Below the pieces are notes generated by a model. The model did no database searches. It saw only the letters and a list, made by a program, of their open reading frames with translations, and was not told the DNA's origin. The position numbers were made by a program, and so were the translations under genes. Positions 1 to 9,610 of a stretch of 64,000 nt of DNA are shown here, piece by piece (the stretch's first letter is position 1; every line of letters begins with the position of its first letter). The stretch is from Brucellaceae bacterium (GTDB lineage: Bacteria > Pseudomonadota > Alphaproteobacteria > Rhizobiales > Rhizobiaceae): positions 124,001-188,000 of the forward strand of contig JACKJV010000008.1 of the NCBI GenBank assembly GCA_020637775.1, in the 5' to 3' direction.

Positions 1-1464
1 GACCACACCGCGCTTATCGGCAATGGCCGCATCCGCACCTACAAGGAACTGGCTGACTGGACCAACCGCATTGCCCACGTGCTTGTCGATGACATGGGCG
101 TGCGGCCGGGCAACCGCATCCTGATCCGCTCCGCGAACAATCCGGCCATGGTCGCCGCCTGGCTCGGCGCCACCAAGGCCGGCGCGGTCGTGGTCAACAC
201 CATGCCCATGCTGCGCGCCGGCGAACTGGCGAAGATCGTCGACAAGGCCGCGATCGGCCTGGCGCTCTGCGATACCCGGCTGATGGATGAACTGGTCTCC
301 TGCGCCACGGACAGCCGGTATCTCGAAACGATCGTCGGCTTCGACGGCACTGCCAATCACGACGCCGAACTCGACCGGCTGGCGCTGTCGAAGCCGGTCC
401 GCTTCGACAGCGTCAAGACCGGCCGCGACGATGTCGCCCTGCTCGGCTTCACTTCCGGCACGACGGGGGAGCCCAAGGCCACGATGCATTTCCACCGCGA
501 CCTGATGATCATTGCCGATGGCTATGCCCGCCAGGTGCTGGAGGTGACACCGGATGACGTCTTCGTCGGATCGCCGCCACTGGCCTTCACCTTCGGCCTC
601 GGCGGTCTGGCGGTCTTTCCGCTGCGCTTCGGCGCCGCGGCCACGCTGCTGGAGCAGGCAACGCCGCCCAATCTGATCGAAATCATCCAGACCTATCGCG
701 CCACGGTCTGTTTCACCGCCCCCACCGCCTACCGGGCCATGCTGGCCGCCATGGACGACGGCGCCGACCTGTCCTCTCTTCGCGCCGCCGTATCGGCGGG
801 CGAAACCCTGCCCGGCCCGGTCTACGAGCAATGGATGGAGAAAACCGGCAAGCCCCTGCTCGATGGCATCGGCTCCACCGAACTGTTGCACATCTTCATC
901 TCGAACCGTTTCGGCGATTCCCGTCCCGCCTGCACCGGCCGGCCCGTTGACGGCTATGAGGCGAAGATCGTCGACGACGCCATGAACGAGGTACCGCGCG
1001 GGACGGTCGGACGGCTGGCGGTGCGCGGGCCCACCGGCTGCCGCTATCTCGGCGGCGACCGCCAGGACGGTTATGTGCGCGCCGGCTGGAATCTCACCGG
1101 CGATTCCTTCATCCAGGACAGCGAAGGCCGGTTCCACTTTGCCGCGCGCAGCGACGACATGATCCTTTCCTCCGGCTACAACATCGCCGGGCCGGAAGTG
1201 GAGGCCGCCCTGCTGTCCCACCCGGATGTCATGGAATGCGCCGTGATCGGTGTACCGGACGAGGCACGCGGCCAGATCGTCCAGGCCCATGTCGTGCTGA
1301 AAGAAGGCGTTCCTGCCGGCGAGGAGACCGCCAGGGCCCTTCAGGACCATGTCAAGGCGCAGATCGCACCATACAAATATCCGCGCTCGGTCATCTTTGC
1401 CCAGGCGCTTCCCAAGACGCAGACCGGCAAGATCCAGCGCTTCCGCCTGCGTCAGCATGCCTGA
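1..1464 (+). CDS. Acyl-CoA ligase, 2-aminobenzoate/benzoate-CoA ligase-like (5' end outside window)
   Basis: This is an AMP-forming acyl-CoA synthetase that would activate an aromatic or other carboxylic acid to its CoA thioester in the cytoplasm. The frame is open from base 1, so the start lies upstream; 487 codons are visible. The adenylation P-loop TSGTTGEPK is at about 450-480, and the C-terminal PKTQTGKIQ carries the usual catalytic lysine of ANL enzymes near the end. The stretch around PPLAFTFGLGG and the overall pattern resemble 2-aminobenzoate- and benzoate-CoA ligases. The substrate is inferred from similarity only. A RidA-like gene follows 30 bp downstream on the same strand, so the two may be one catabolic unit. 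Confidence 0.85.
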   Translation, partial: DHTALIGNGRIRTYKELADWTNRIAHVLVDDMGVRPGNRILIRSANNPAMVAAWLGATKAGAVVVNTMPMLRAGELAKIVDKAAIGLALCDTRLMDELVSCATDSRYLETIVGFDGTANHDAELDRLALSKPVRFDSVKTGRDDVALLGFTSGTTGEPKATMHFHRDLMIIADGYARQVLEVTPDDVFVGSPPLAFTFGLGGLAVFPLRFGAAATLLEQATPPNLIEIIQTYRATVCFTAPTAYRAMLAAMDDGADLSSLRAAVSAGETLPGPVYEQWMEKTGKPLLDGIGSTELLHIFISNRFGDSRPACTGRPVDGYEAKIVDDAMNEVPRGTVGRLAVRGPTGCRYLGGDRQDGYVRAGWNLTGDSFIQDSEGRFHFAARSDDMILSSGYNIAGPEVEAALLSHPDVMECAVIGVPDEARGQIVQAHVVLKEGVPAGEETARALQDHVKAQIAPYKYPRSVIFAQALPKTQTGKIQRFRLRQHA

Positions 1465-1494
1465 AAGGCGAATGGAAAGAGGGGATACGTCACC

Positions 1495-1899
1495 ATGATG
1501 GATGCGATCAACCCGCCCGGCTGGGCACGCCCGAAGGGCTATGCGAACGGCATCCTGGTCGATGGCCGGAGGCTCTATACCGGTGGCCAGATCGGCTGGA
1601 ACGGCGACCAGGTCTTCGAGACGCACGATTTCGTCGGCCAGTTCGAGCAGACGCTGCGCAATATCGCGGCCATCGTCGAGGCTGCCGGCGGCCGCGTCGA
1701 GGACATCGTCCGGCTGACCTGGTTCATCACCGACAAGACGGAATACCTCGCCCGGCAGAAGGAGATGGGCGAGGCATACCGGCGTGTCATGGGCCGCCAT
1801 TTCCCGGCCATGTCGGTGCTCGTGGTCGCCGGGCTGATCGAGGATGCGGCGCTGGTCGAGATCGAGGCGACAGCCGAGATCGGCTGCGCCGGCTCGTGA
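1495..1899 (+). CDS. RidA/YjgF-family protein lacking the canonical arginine
   Basis: This 134-residue protein has the YjgF/YER057c/UK114 fold signature: GGQIGW near residue 30, a central VRLTWFITD, and a C-terminal LVEIEATAEI strand. The family forms cytosolic trimers; classical RidA hydrolyses reactive enamines and imines. Classical RidA has an arginine in a VARLP-type motif just before the last strand. Here the equivalent stretch reads VVAGLIED, so that arginine is replaced by glycine and classical 2-aminoacrylate deaminase activity is doubtful. Two ATG codons are adjacent (1495, 1498), preceded by an AGAGGGG ribosome-binding site. The gene follows the acyl-CoA ligase and probably belongs to the same pathway, as RidA-like genes often do in aromatic catabolic clusters. 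Confidence 0.88.
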   Translation: MMDAINPPGWARPKGYANGILVDGRRLYTGGQIGWNGDQVFETHDFVGQFEQTLRNIAAIVEAAGGRVEDIVRLTWFITDKTEYLARQKEMGEAYRRVMGRHFPAMSVLVVAGLIEDAALVEIEATAEIGCAGS

Positions 1900-1906
1900 T
1901 ATCGGA

Positions 1907-4132
1907 TCAGGCGGCTACGGCCCGTTCGCCGGCCTGACGGCGCAGGTCCGCGGCCTCCGTTCCCGGCGCTCTCCGCGCCGCGTTGACCCGGAATTGCCCG
2001 ACCAGGCCGCTCAGCGTCCCTGCCTCCTTTTCCAGCCCGTGCGTGGCGGCGGTCGTCTGCTCCACCATCGCGGCATTGTTCTGCGTCGAATGGTCGATGC
2101 TGGAGATTGCAATATTGACTTCGCCGAGGCTGGTCGACTGCTGTGCGGCTGCAGCGGCAATAGCTGCCACATGGGCGTTCACCTGCTGGACTTCCCCGAT
2201 GATGCCGGCAAGCGCGTCGCCGGTGCGGTTCACCAGATCCACCCCGTCCTTCACTTCACCGGCCGAAGTCTGGATCAGCGCCTGGATCTCCTTGGCCGCT
2301 TTTGCCGAGCGTTGTGCCAACTCGCGCACCTCGCCGGCCACGACGCCGAATCCGCTGCCCGCATCACCGGCACGCGCCGCCTCGACACCCGCATTCAGCG
2401 CCAGCAGGTTCGTCTGGAAGGCAATGTCGTCGATCACGGAAATGATCTGCTCGATTTCCTTGGAGGACGCCGCGATCCGGCCCATCGAGGCCACGGCCTG
2501 GCGCACCACGTCGCCCGATTTCTCGGCTGTCTCTGTCGTCTTGCCAGCGATGCGCCCGGCCTCCGCGGCCCGTGCCGCCGCATCCTTGACCGCCGTCGTG
2601 ATCTCCTCGATCGCGGCTGCCGTTTCTTCCACGGAAGCGGCCTGCTGCTCGGTCCGCCCGGCCAGATCGTCGGACGCGACCCGGATTTCGCTGACACCGG
2701 CGTCGATGTTGCGCACGCCGTCCTGTACGCTGGCCAGCGTCTCCTGCAACCGGTCCATGGAAAGGTTGTAGTTCTCGCGCAATTCGTCCAGCGAATCCAC
2801 GAATTCGTTTTCGATGCGATAAGTCACATCGCCGTCGGCCAGCCGGTTCAGCGCGCCGCCGAGTTCACGCACGGCAAAGCGCGTGTCTTCCGCCTGCCGC
2901 CTGATCCGTTCCGCCTCTTCTTCCGAGCGCCGCGCATCGTCTTCCGCACGCCGCGCCTGTTCCGCGGCTTCGCCTTCGGCGCGCAGCCGGATCGCTTCCT
3001 TCAGTTCCAGCACGGAGCGGGCCATGTCGCCCAGTTCGTTGCTTTGGCTGGCCTGCGGGATGTCCGCATCCAGGTTTCCCGCAGCCATGCCCTTGAGGAT
3101 GCCTGACAACCCGGCGAGGGGACGGTTGATGCTTCGCACCAGGATGACAAGGAAGACAGCCATGACCAGCGTGGCGGCGGCAAGCGCCGAGGCGCTGTAC
3201 CAGAGCTGCACAGACGCCCGTTGCTCGCCGATGGCCGCCTTGGCCTTGATGTCCTGCGCCGCCGCAAGCGCGGCCTTGTTCAACTGTTCGATCCAGGCCG
3301 AGGCCGTGTTGAACCAATGACGGCCGTCAAGACCCGAGATCAAGCCGGAAACGCCGCCCATGATCAGCGTCCGGCGCATGGATGCCAGCTCCCCCGACGG
3401 ACCGGCGCCATAGGCTTGCCGGGCCTGCTCCGCGGCATCGCCATCTATCGCCGAGAGGAAACGGGCCATCAGGACAGCCTGTCCGCCCGTCAGTTCCACG
3501 AACCGCTGGAATCCGCCATCCTGGAACTGGCTCGCGCCGATGGCACCGGCGGCGAGCCCCCGTTCCTGGCCTGCCAGTTCCTTCGCAGTCACGGCATCGA
3601 GATAGGCGTCGAATTCACGCGCCAGTTCCGGATCGCCCAGGTGAGCGGCCATTTCCCTGCTTGTGTCCAGGATGGACGCGATGGCCGCCGTGTAAAAGCC
3701 GCCAGCCTCGCTCGCCGTCAGGTCCAGCGCATCGATGCGCGACCGCATGCGCGAGAGCTTCTGGAGTTGCACCGCCATGGCTTCGGTCAGCCCGCCGAAG
3801 CTGCCGGCGTCGAAGGCCCTGAGGGCGGCCCGCGCATCCGCAGTACCCGCCAGCGCCTGGTCGGTTTCCGCGCGTGCCGTGGCCAGTTCGTTCCCCATGT
3901 CCCGGCCCTGCGAGCCCACATGGGCGAAGGAATAGCCGCGCTCTCTCTGGAGTGTGTGAATGGCCCCCGAAAGAACGCGCTCATGCCCGATGAGCGCCTG
4001 TGTGGCGCCATAGCGGTCGGCTTCCGCTTTCAGCTCGGCGATCTGGAAGATCGCGAAAAGCGCGAACGCGGCCATGGGAATGAGGGAGGCGCAGAGGATG
4101 CGCGTGGAAATACGGAACCTTTGGAGAAGCAT
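1907..4132 (-). CDS. Methyl-accepting chemotaxis protein with NIT sensor domain
   Basis: This is a transmembrane chemoreceptor of about 741 residues from the chosen ATG at 4132. That start places the first membrane segment right at the N-terminus (RILCASLIPMAAFALFAIF); an upstream ATG at 4192 would add 20 residues with no clear function. The periplasmic part, roughly residues 40-290, resembles the nitrate/nitrite-sensing NIT domain (LQRERGYSFAHVG). A second membrane helix leads into HAMP (RSINRPLAGLSGILKGMAAG) and then a methyl-accepting signalling domain with the conserved hairpin IDDIAFQTNLLALNAGVEAA. No C-terminal CheR/CheB pentapeptide is visible. It converges on the RidA-like gene and diverges from coxC. 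The ligand is not determined. Confidence 0.92.
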   Translation of the reverse strand: MLLQRFRISTRILCASLIPMAAFALFAIFQIAELKAEADRYGATQALIGHERVLSGAIHTLQRERGYSFAHVGSQGRDMGNELATARAETDQALAGTADARAALRAFDAGSFGGLTEAMAVQLQKLSRMRSRIDALDLTASEAGGFYTAAIASILDTSREMAAHLGDPELAREFDAYLDAVTAKELAGQERGLAAGAIGASQFQDGGFQRFVELTGGQAVLMARFLSAIDGDAAEQARQAYGAGPSGELASMRRTLIMGGVSGLISGLDGRHWFNTASAWIEQLNKAALAAAQDIKAKAAIGEQRASVQLWYSASALAAATLVMAVFLVILVRSINRPLAGLSGILKGMAAGNLDADIPQASQSNELGDMARSVLELKEAIRLRAEGEAAEQARRAEDDARRSEEEAERIRRQAEDTRFAVRELGGALNRLADGDVTYRIENEFVDSLDELRENYNLSMDRLQETLASVQDGVRNIDAGVSEIRVASDDLAGRTEQQAASVEETAAAIEEITTAVKDAAARAAEAGRIAGKTTETAEKSGDVVRQAVASMGRIAASSKEIEQIISVIDDIAFQTNLLALNAGVEAARAGDAGSGFGVVAGEVRELAQRSAKAAKEIQALIQTSAGEVKDGVDLVNRTGDALAGIIGEVQQVNAHVAAIAAAAAQQSTSLGEVNIAISSIDHSTQNNAAMVEQTTAATHGLEKEAGTLSGLVGQFRVNAARRAPGTEAADLRRQAGERAVAA

Positions 4133-4493
4133 GATCGGTGCTCGCGGTTTGAGCGCGCTGCCGCGGGTGGCAAGGCCTGGCGACACTGGCACGGTTTGGA
4201 CAAATGGACGATCGGCACCGTCATCATGGCAGTGCGGCCCTTGGAAAGCTGCCCCTCAACGGCTTTCCGGCAGGGTTGGAAACTCGGTCCAAGGAATGAA
4301 CGAAGGGTGTAGGACAGGGGGCGAGAACATACGTGGCCATGTGGATAATGTCCCACATCCGTCCCGCCCTGCAGGATGAACGGTTCGTGCCCGGCCCGTT
4401 CCGGCACGGGACCGCTCCGCGCAAATCGGCCCTTCCTGTCGCCTGCCGGCAACTGTATGATTTGACGGCAATCCGGACGTTGGGAGGCTTTGG
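4133..4493. other. Intergenic region between the chemoreceptor and coxC (361 bp)
   Basis: This gap must hold the divergent promoters of the chemoreceptor and of coxC. I see no convincing sigma-70 hexamer pair and no gene. A GGGAGG ribosome-binding site at 4482-4487 fits the coxC GTG start. A single GTTCGTGC (near 4385) matches part of the repeat found between coxC and coxM, but there is no second copy in phase here. Confidence 0.6.
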
Positions 4494-5627
4494 GTGCTGG
4501 AATACAGTCACGACTGGCGCCTTGTCATGGCGGCCTTTGCCATCGCGCTGATGGCAGGCTTCACGGGCCTGTCGCTGACGCGAGGCGCGTCCCGTCTCGA
4601 GGTGGGGCGGCGCAAGGCCGTCGTGTCGATGGCCTCCGTGGCGCTTGGCGGCGGCATATGGTCGATGCATTTCGTCGCCATGCTGGGCCTCCAGCTCCCC
4701 ATACTCTATTTCTACGATGTCCTCACGACGCTGATTTCGGCGCTTGTCGCCATCCTGATGACGGGCGTGGCCCTGCTGATCCTGCATTTCCGCGAGCGCA
4801 GCGCCGGAAATCTCGCGCTGGCCGGTGCGGTCATCGGCCTTGGCATCGTGGCAATGCACTATATCGGCATGTCGGGCATGGAACTGTGTCAGCCGGTCTA
4901 CACGCCGTTCGGCCTTGGCGGTGCCTTTGTCGCCTCCGTGGCGCTGTCGGTCCTGGCCGTGCGCGTGGCCTATTCGGAACGCGGACGCCGCAACATCGTG
5001 CTGGGCACCGTATGCTTCGGAACAGCGGTGGTGCTGGTGCATTTCATCGCCATGGCCGGCACCGGATTCCTGCCTGCCGGTGTGCCGGGCGCCATCGGCC
5101 CGGCGATCAGCAACGAGACCCTGGCCATCCTTGTCACGCTGTCGACCTTCCTGATCTCCGCCGCCTTCCTGCTGACCGGCATCACGTTCACCCCGCCTGC
5201 CGGCCAGCGCGACGCATCCGGCGCGGCGGTGGCGGCTCCCCTGCAAGACCGTGAGCCGCGCCCGCCGGTCCAGCCGCACAGCCCCGGGTCCGGGGCCAGC
5301 CTGCGCGTCCCCCACGAAAAGGGCGGCAAGACGTTCTTCCTCGACCCTGCCGCCATTTCGGCCGTGCGCGCGGAGGGCCACTACACCCGCCTTCACGTGG
5401 GCGCCGAAACGCTGTTCTGCCCGTGGTCGATCTCCGAGGCACAGGAGCGCCTCGCTCCCGCGGGCTTCATGCGCGTCCACCGCAGCTACCTGCTCAATCC
5501 CGCCCATGTGGTAAAATTCGAGCGCCTGAAGGACTCCGGCCAGTGCACCGTGCAGGGTGCCGAGAACCTCTGGATCCCCGTCAGCCGCACCCGCCTGTCG
5601 CAATTCCGCGAGGAACTGGGGCTCTAG
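4494..5627 (+). CDS. coxC: CoxC-like MHYT membrane sensor with LytTR DNA-binding domain
   Basis: This 377-residue protein begins at GTG 4494 with GGGAGG seven bases upstream. The N-terminal half is a multi-helix MHYT sensor domain with repeated motifs (MHFVAM, MHYIGM, VHFIAM). The C-terminal ~95 residues form a LytTR DNA-binding domain (AVRAEGHYTRLHV, RVHRSYLLNPAHV). This architecture matches CoxC/CoxH of carboxydotrophs such as Oligotropha, and MHYT domains have been proposed to bind copper and sense diatomic gases. It lies directly before coxMSL on the same strand, with a direct repeat in the following gap that could be its operator. A role as membrane-bound CO-responsive regulator is inferred from domain content and position. 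Confidence 0.88.
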   Translation: MLEYSHDWRLVMAAFAIALMAGFTGLSLTRGASRLEVGRRKAVVSMASVALGGGIWSMHFVAMLGLQLPILYFYDVLTTLISALVAILMTGVALLILHFRERSAGNLALAGAVIGLGIVAMHYIGMSGMELCQPVYTPFGLGGAFVASVALSVLAVRVAYSERGRRNIVLGTVCFGTAVVLVHFIAMAGTGFLPAGVPGAIGPAISNETLAILVTLSTFLISAAFLLTGITFTPPAGQRDASGAAVAAPLQDREPRPPVQPHSPGSGASLRVPHEKGGKTFFLDPAAISAVRAEGHYTRLHVGAETLFCPWSISEAQERLAPAGFMRVHRSYLLNPAHVVKFERLKDSGQCTVQGAENLWIPVSRTRLSQFREELGL

Positions 5628-5645
5628 GCTGCCGGTCAGGCCGCC

Positions 5646-5681
5646 TTTCGCAGTTCGTGCAGCAATTTCGCACTTCGTGCA
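5646..5681 (+). promoter_or_regulatory. 20-bp-period direct repeat, candidate LytTR (CoxC) operator
   Basis: Two 16-bp copies, TTTCGCAGTTCGTGCA (5646-5661) and TTTCGCACTTCGTGCA (5666-5681), differ at one base and are spaced exactly 20 bp apart, about two helical turns. A much weaker third copy may follow near 5689-5703. LytTR regulators typically bind direct repeats with about this phasing. The repeat sits about 100 bp upstream of coxM and just after a gene encoding a LytTR protein. The repeat is seen in the sequence; its use as an operator is inferred. Confidence 0.55.
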
Positions 5682-5780
5682 CGGACCGTCTGCGCTCGTT
5701 GAATCGCACTGCGCCTGCGGCATCCCGCCGCCCTAGCTTGCTGCCGGATGCGTCCAAACGACGCATGAGCGGAGGAACAC

Positions 5781-6635
5781 ATGATACCATCATCGTTCGA
5801 ATATCACCGACCGTCCGACCTGGCGGCGGCCATCGGCATACTTGCCGAACATGGCGACGAGGCGCGGGTGATCGCCGGCGGCCACAGCCTTATCCCTCTG
5901 ATGAAGATGCGCATGGCCGACGTGACGCACCTGATCGACCTGCAAGGGCTGGGCGATCTCAAACAGGTCAGCGTTTCGGCCGATGGCATCGCCATCGGCG
6001 CCATGGTGACACAGGCGGAACTGATCGCCCATGAGGGTCTGGCCGCGGCCGCCCCGCTTCTGCGCGAAGCTGCCCTGCAGATCGCCGATCCGCAGGTGCG
6101 CAATCTCGGTACCGTCGGTGGCAACGTGGCCAATGGCGATCCCGGCAATGACATGCCCGGCCTCATGCAGTGCCTCGGCGCGACATTTACCCTCCAGGGC
6201 CCCGATGGCAGCCGCGATGTCTCGGCGCGGGATTTCTACCATGGCGCCTATGTGACCGAACGCGCCGACGACGAGATCCTCACCCGCATCTCCTTCGCGA
6301 CCCCGTCGGGCGGCTATGCCTATGAGAAGCAGAAGCGCAAGATCGGCGACTATGCAACCGCCGCCGCAGCCGTGCTTCTGACCAGGGCGGATGGCAACGT
6401 GGCCTCGGCCTCCATCGCCATGACCAACCTGTCGGACGTACCCGTCTGGTCGCAGGCCGCAGGAGAGGCGCTTGTCGGCAGCGATTGCGGGGAAGATGCG
6501 GTCAAGGCAGCCGTCGCGGCGATGCTGGCCGACATCGACCCGCAGGCGGACAATCGCGGACCCATCGAATTCAAGCGGCATGTGGCTGGCGTCATGCTAG
6601 GCCGCGCCATTGCCCGCGCCTGGTCGCGGGCCTGA
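5781..6635 (+). CDS. coxM: Aerobic CO dehydrogenase medium (FAD) subunit CoxM
   Basis: This 284-residue flavoprotein passes electrons from the Fe-S subunit of the CO dehydrogenase heterohexamer to the respiratory acceptor. The two FAD-binding motifs of the family are at the expected places: AGGHS at residues 32-36 and TVGGN at 111-115 (TIGGD in the Oligotropha enzyme). The length is typical. The start ATG follows GGAGGAACAC. It is the first structural gene after coxC, with coxS 14 bp downstream, and is presumably co-transcribed from the gap containing the direct repeat. Confidence 0.95.
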   Translation: MIPSSFEYHRPSDLAAAIGILAEHGDEARVIAGGHSLIPLMKMRMADVTHLIDLQGLGDLKQVSVSADGIAIGAMVTQAELIAHEGLAAAAPLLREAALQIADPQVRNLGTVGGNVANGDPGNDMPGLMQCLGATFTLQGPDGSRDVSARDFYHGAYVTERADDEILTRISFATPSGGYAYEKQKRKIGDYATAAAAVLLTRADGNVASASIAMTNLSDVPVWSQAAGEALVGSDCGEDAVKAAVAAMLADIDPQADNRGPIEFKRHVAGVMLGRAIARAWSRA

Positions 6636-6649
6636 GGGAGGAAAGCCGG

Positions 6650-7141
6650 ATGGCAAAGAAGATGCAAGTCACCATGACGGTGAACGGCGAGACGCACGAA
6701 CTGCTCGCCGAACCGCGCGAATTGCTGATCCACACGCTGCGTGAGCGCCTCGGCGTCACCGGCCCGCATATCGGCTGCGAAACGACCCATTGCGGCGCAT
6801 GCACGGTGGACATGAACGGCAAGTCGGTGAAGGCCTGCACGGTCTTCGTCGCCCAGGCCGACGGCGCCGACATCACGACGGTCGAAGGCCTTGGCAATCC
6901 CGACGGATTGCACGTCCTGCAGGAGATGTTCCGCGAACACCATGGCCTGCAATGCGGCTTCTGCACGCCGGGCATGATCACCCGCGCCCACCGCCTGCTG
7001 ATCGAGAACCCGAACCCGACCGAGGAGGAAGTGCGTTTCGGCATGGCCGGGAACCTGTGCCGCTGCACCGGCTACCAGAACATCGTCAAGGCCATTCTCG
7101 CGGCCGCCAGCCAGATGAACCAGAAGGAGGCCGCGGAATGA
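6650..7141 (+). CDS. coxS: Aerobic CO dehydrogenase small [2Fe-2S] subunit CoxS
   Basis: This 163-residue subunit carries two [2Fe-2S] clusters relaying electrons from the Mo-Cu centre to FAD. The plant-ferredoxin-type cluster ligands are C43, C48, C51 and C63, and the second cluster uses C102, C105, C137 and C139, essentially the Oligotropha CoxS positions. The start at 6650 follows GGGAGGAAAG; longer in-frame starts upstream would run into coxM. Its stop overlaps the coxL start in ATGA, indicating translational coupling. Confidence 0.96.
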   Translation: MAKKMQVTMTVNGETHELLAEPRELLIHTLRERLGVTGPHIGCETTHCGACTVDMNGKSVKACTVFVAQADGADITTVEGLGNPDGLHVLQEMFREHHGLQCGFCTPGMITRAHRLLIENPNPTEEEVRFGMAGNLCRCTGYQNIVKAILAAASQMNQKEAAE

Positions 7142-9558
7142 ACGACATGACGCCAAGCCGCGAACAGCGCATCGCAAACCTCAAGGGCATGGGTGCCAGC
7201 CGCAAGCGCGTGGAGGATGTCCGCTTCACCCAGGGCAAGGGCAATTACGTTGACGACATCAAGCTGCCCGGCATGCTGTTCGGCGATTTCGTCCGCTCGC
7301 CCTATGCCCACGCCCGCGTGAAATCCATCAACACCGAGGCCGCCATGGCGCTGCCGGGCGTAATCGCGGTGCTGACCGCCGCCGATCTGGCGCCGCTCAA
7401 CCTGCACTGGATGCCGACGCTGGCCGGCGACAAGCAGATGGTGCTGGCCGACGGCAAGGTGCTGTTCCAGGGCCAGGAAGTCGCCTTCGTCGTCGCCACC
7501 GACCGCTACATCGCCGCCGATGCCACCGAACTCGTCGAGGTGGAATACGAGGAACTGCCGGTCGTCGTCGATCCGTTCAAGGCGCTGGAACCGGAAGCGC
7601 CTGTCCTGCGCGAGGATCTGGAAGGCTCCACCGAGGGCGCCCACGGCCCGCGCCGCCACCACAACCACATCTTCCTGTGGGAAGCCGGCGAGAAGGAAGC
7701 CACCGAACAGGCCATCGAAGCATCCGAGGTCGTCGCCGAGGAGATGGTCTATTACCACCGCACTCATCCATGCCCCCTGGAAACCTGCGGCGCGGTCGCC
7801 AGCATGGACAAGGTCAACGGCAAGCTCACCGTCTATGGCACGTTCCAGGCGCCGCATGTGGTGCGCACCGTGGCCTCGCTGCTGTCGGGCATCGAGGAAC
7901 ACAACATCCGCGTTGTCAGCCCCGATATCGGCGGCGGCTTCGGCAACAAGGTCGGCGTCTATCCTGGCTATATCTGCGCCATCGTCGCATCCATCGTCAC
8001 CGGCAAGCCGGTGAAATGGGTCGAGGACCGGATGGAAAACCTCACCTCCACCGCCTTTGCCCGCGACTACTGGATGAAGGGGCGCATCTCGGCCACAAAA
8101 GACGGCAGGATCACCGGGTTGCACTGCCATGTGACCGCGGACCATGGTGCTTTCGACGCCTGCGCCGACCCGACCAAGTTCCCCGCCGGCTTCTTCCACA
8201 TCTGCACCGGCTCCTACGATATCCCGGTCGCCTATGTCGGCGTGGATGGCGTCTATACCAACAAGGCGCCCGGTGGCGTGGCCTATCGCTGCTCCTTCCG
8301 GGTGACCGAGGCGGCCTATTTCATCGAGCGCATGATCGAGGTCCTGGCCATCGAACTGGGAATGGATGCCGCCGAACTGCGCCGCATCAACTTCATCCGC
8401 AAGGACCAGTTCCCCTACCAGTCGGCATTGGGCTGGGAATACGATTCCGGCGATTACCATACCGCCTGGGACAAGGCGCTCAAGGCTGTCGGCTATGAGG
8501 ACCTGCGCGCCGAACAGGCACAGCGGGTCGAGGATTTCAAGGCCGGCAAGACGCGCAAGCTGCTGGGCATCGGGCTGACCCATTTCACCGAGATCGTCGG
8601 GGCCGGACCGGTCAAGAACTGCGACATTCTCGGCATGGGCATGTTCGACAGTTGCGAGATCCGCATCCATCCGACCGGCAGCGCCATCGCCCGCCTCGGC
8701 ACGATCAGCCAGGGACAGGGCCACGCCACGACCTTCGCCCAGATCATTGCCAGCGAGACCGGCCTGCCCGCCGACAGCATTACCATCGAGGAAGGCGACA
8801 CCGACACCGCGCCCTACGGCCTCGGCACCTATGGCAGCCGGTCCACGCCGGTTGCCGGTGCGGCCACGGCGCTGTGCGGGCGCAAGATCCGCGCCAAGGC
8901 GCAGATGATTGCCGCCTACCTGCTGGAGGTGCATGACGGCGACCTGGAATGGGATGTCGACCGCTTCGTCGTCAAGGGCGCGCCCGAGCGCTTCAAGACC
9001 ATGAAGGAGATCGCCTATGCCGCCTATAACCAGGCCATTCCGGGGCTCGAACCGGGTCTGGAAGCTGTCAGCTACTACGATCCGCCGAACATGACCTACC
9101 CGTTCGGTGCCTATATCGCCGTCATGGAGTTCGACGTGGATACGGGCGAGCACGAAGTCCGGGAATTCTATGCCCTGGACGATTGTGGCACGCGCATCAA
9201 TCCGATGGTGATCGAGGGACAGGTGCATGGCGGCGCGACGGAAGGCTATGCCATCGCCATGGGCCAGGAGATCGCCTATGACGAAATCGGCAACGTAAAG
9301 ACCGGAACGCTGATGGACTTCTTCCTGCCCACGGCATGGGAGACGCCCCACTACACCACCGACCATACCGAAACGCCTTCGCCGCATCATCCGATCGGCG
9401 CCAAGGGTGTGGGCGAAAGCCCCAATGTCGGCTCGGTCCCGGCCTTCTCGAATGCGGTGCATGATGCCTTCCGAGCCTTCGGCCTGCGGCAGTCGCACAT
9501 GCCGCACGATCACTGGCGCATCTGGAAGATCGCCCGCGATCTCGGTCTCCACGGCTAG
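7138..9558 (+). CDS. coxL: Aerobic CO dehydrogenase large Mo-Cu subunit CoxL, form I
   Basis: This 806-residue catalytic subunit binds molybdopterin cytosine dinucleotide and the Mo-S-Cu site where CO is oxidised to CO2. It carries the diagnostic form I loop AYRCSFR with the copper-binding cysteine at residue 385 (388 in Oligotropha). Form II enzymes have AYRGAGR instead. The catalytic glutamate lies in GVGES at residue 760 (763 in Oligotropha). The cofactor-contact stretch GGGFGNKVG is also intact. The start overlaps the coxS stop by 4 bp with AAGGAGG upstream. This motif set makes true aerobic CO oxidation likely rather than a generic xanthine-oxidase-family activity. Confidence 0.97.
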   Translation: MNDMTPSREQRIANLKGMGASRKRVEDVRFTQGKGNYVDDIKLPGMLFGDFVRSPYAHARVKSINTEAAMALPGVIAVLTAADLAPLNLHWMPTLAGDKQMVLADGKVLFQGQEVAFVVATDRYIAADATELVEVEYEELPVVVDPFKALEPEAPVLREDLEGSTEGAHGPRRHHNHIFLWEAGEKEATEQAIEASEVVAEEMVYYHRTHPCPLETCGAVASMDKVNGKLTVYGTFQAPHVVRTVASLLSGIEEHNIRVVSPDIGGGFGNKVGVYPGYICAIVASIVTGKPVKWVEDRMENLTSTAFARDYWMKGRISATKDGRITGLHCHVTADHGAFDACADPTKFPAGFFHICTGSYDIPVAYVGVDGVYTNKAPGGVAYRCSFRVTEAAYFIERMIEVLAIELGMDAAELRRINFIRKDQFPYQSALGWEYDSGDYHTAWDKALKAVGYEDLRAEQAQRVEDFKAGKTRKLLGIGLTHFTEIVGAGPVKNCDILGMGMFDSCEIRIHPTGSAIARLGTISQGQGHATTFAQIIASETGLPADSITIEEGDTDTAPYGLGTYGSRSTPVAGAATALCGRKIRAKAQMIAAYLLEVHDGDLEWDVDRFVVKGAPERFKTMKEIAYAAYNQAIPGLEPGLEAVSYYDPPNMTYPFGAYIAVMEFDVDTGEHEVREFYALDDCGTRINPMVIEGQVHGGATEGYAIAMGQEIAYDEIGNVKTGTLMDFFLPTAWETPHYTTDHTETPSPHHPIGAKGVGESPNVGSVPAFSNAVHDAFRAFGLRQSHMPHDHWRIWKIARDLGLHG

Positions 9559-9566
9559 GCAGGGAG

Positions 9567-9598
9567 GGGGCGGCGCAGGGACTCTCCGGCGCCGCCCC
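9567..9598 (+). promoter_or_regulatory. Strong hairpin between coxL and coxD
   Basis: A 10-bp perfect GC stem, GGGGCGGCGC (9567-9576) with GCGCCGCCCC (9589-9598), encloses a short loop that can pair further (GGA with TCC). No T-run follows, so it is not a classical terminator. It sits exactly between the structural genes coxMSL and the accessory genes coxDEFG, where partial termination or 3' end protection would give more enzyme than maturation factors. That role is inferred. Confidence 0.5.
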
Positions 9599-9610
9599 GC
9601 CATATGATTC

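Noticed and set aside
4224..5723. A 499-codon minus-strand frame over coxC
   Set aside because: coxC has MHYT and LytTR motifs on the plus strand; the opposite frame is low-complexity His/Arg/Gly-rich sequence.
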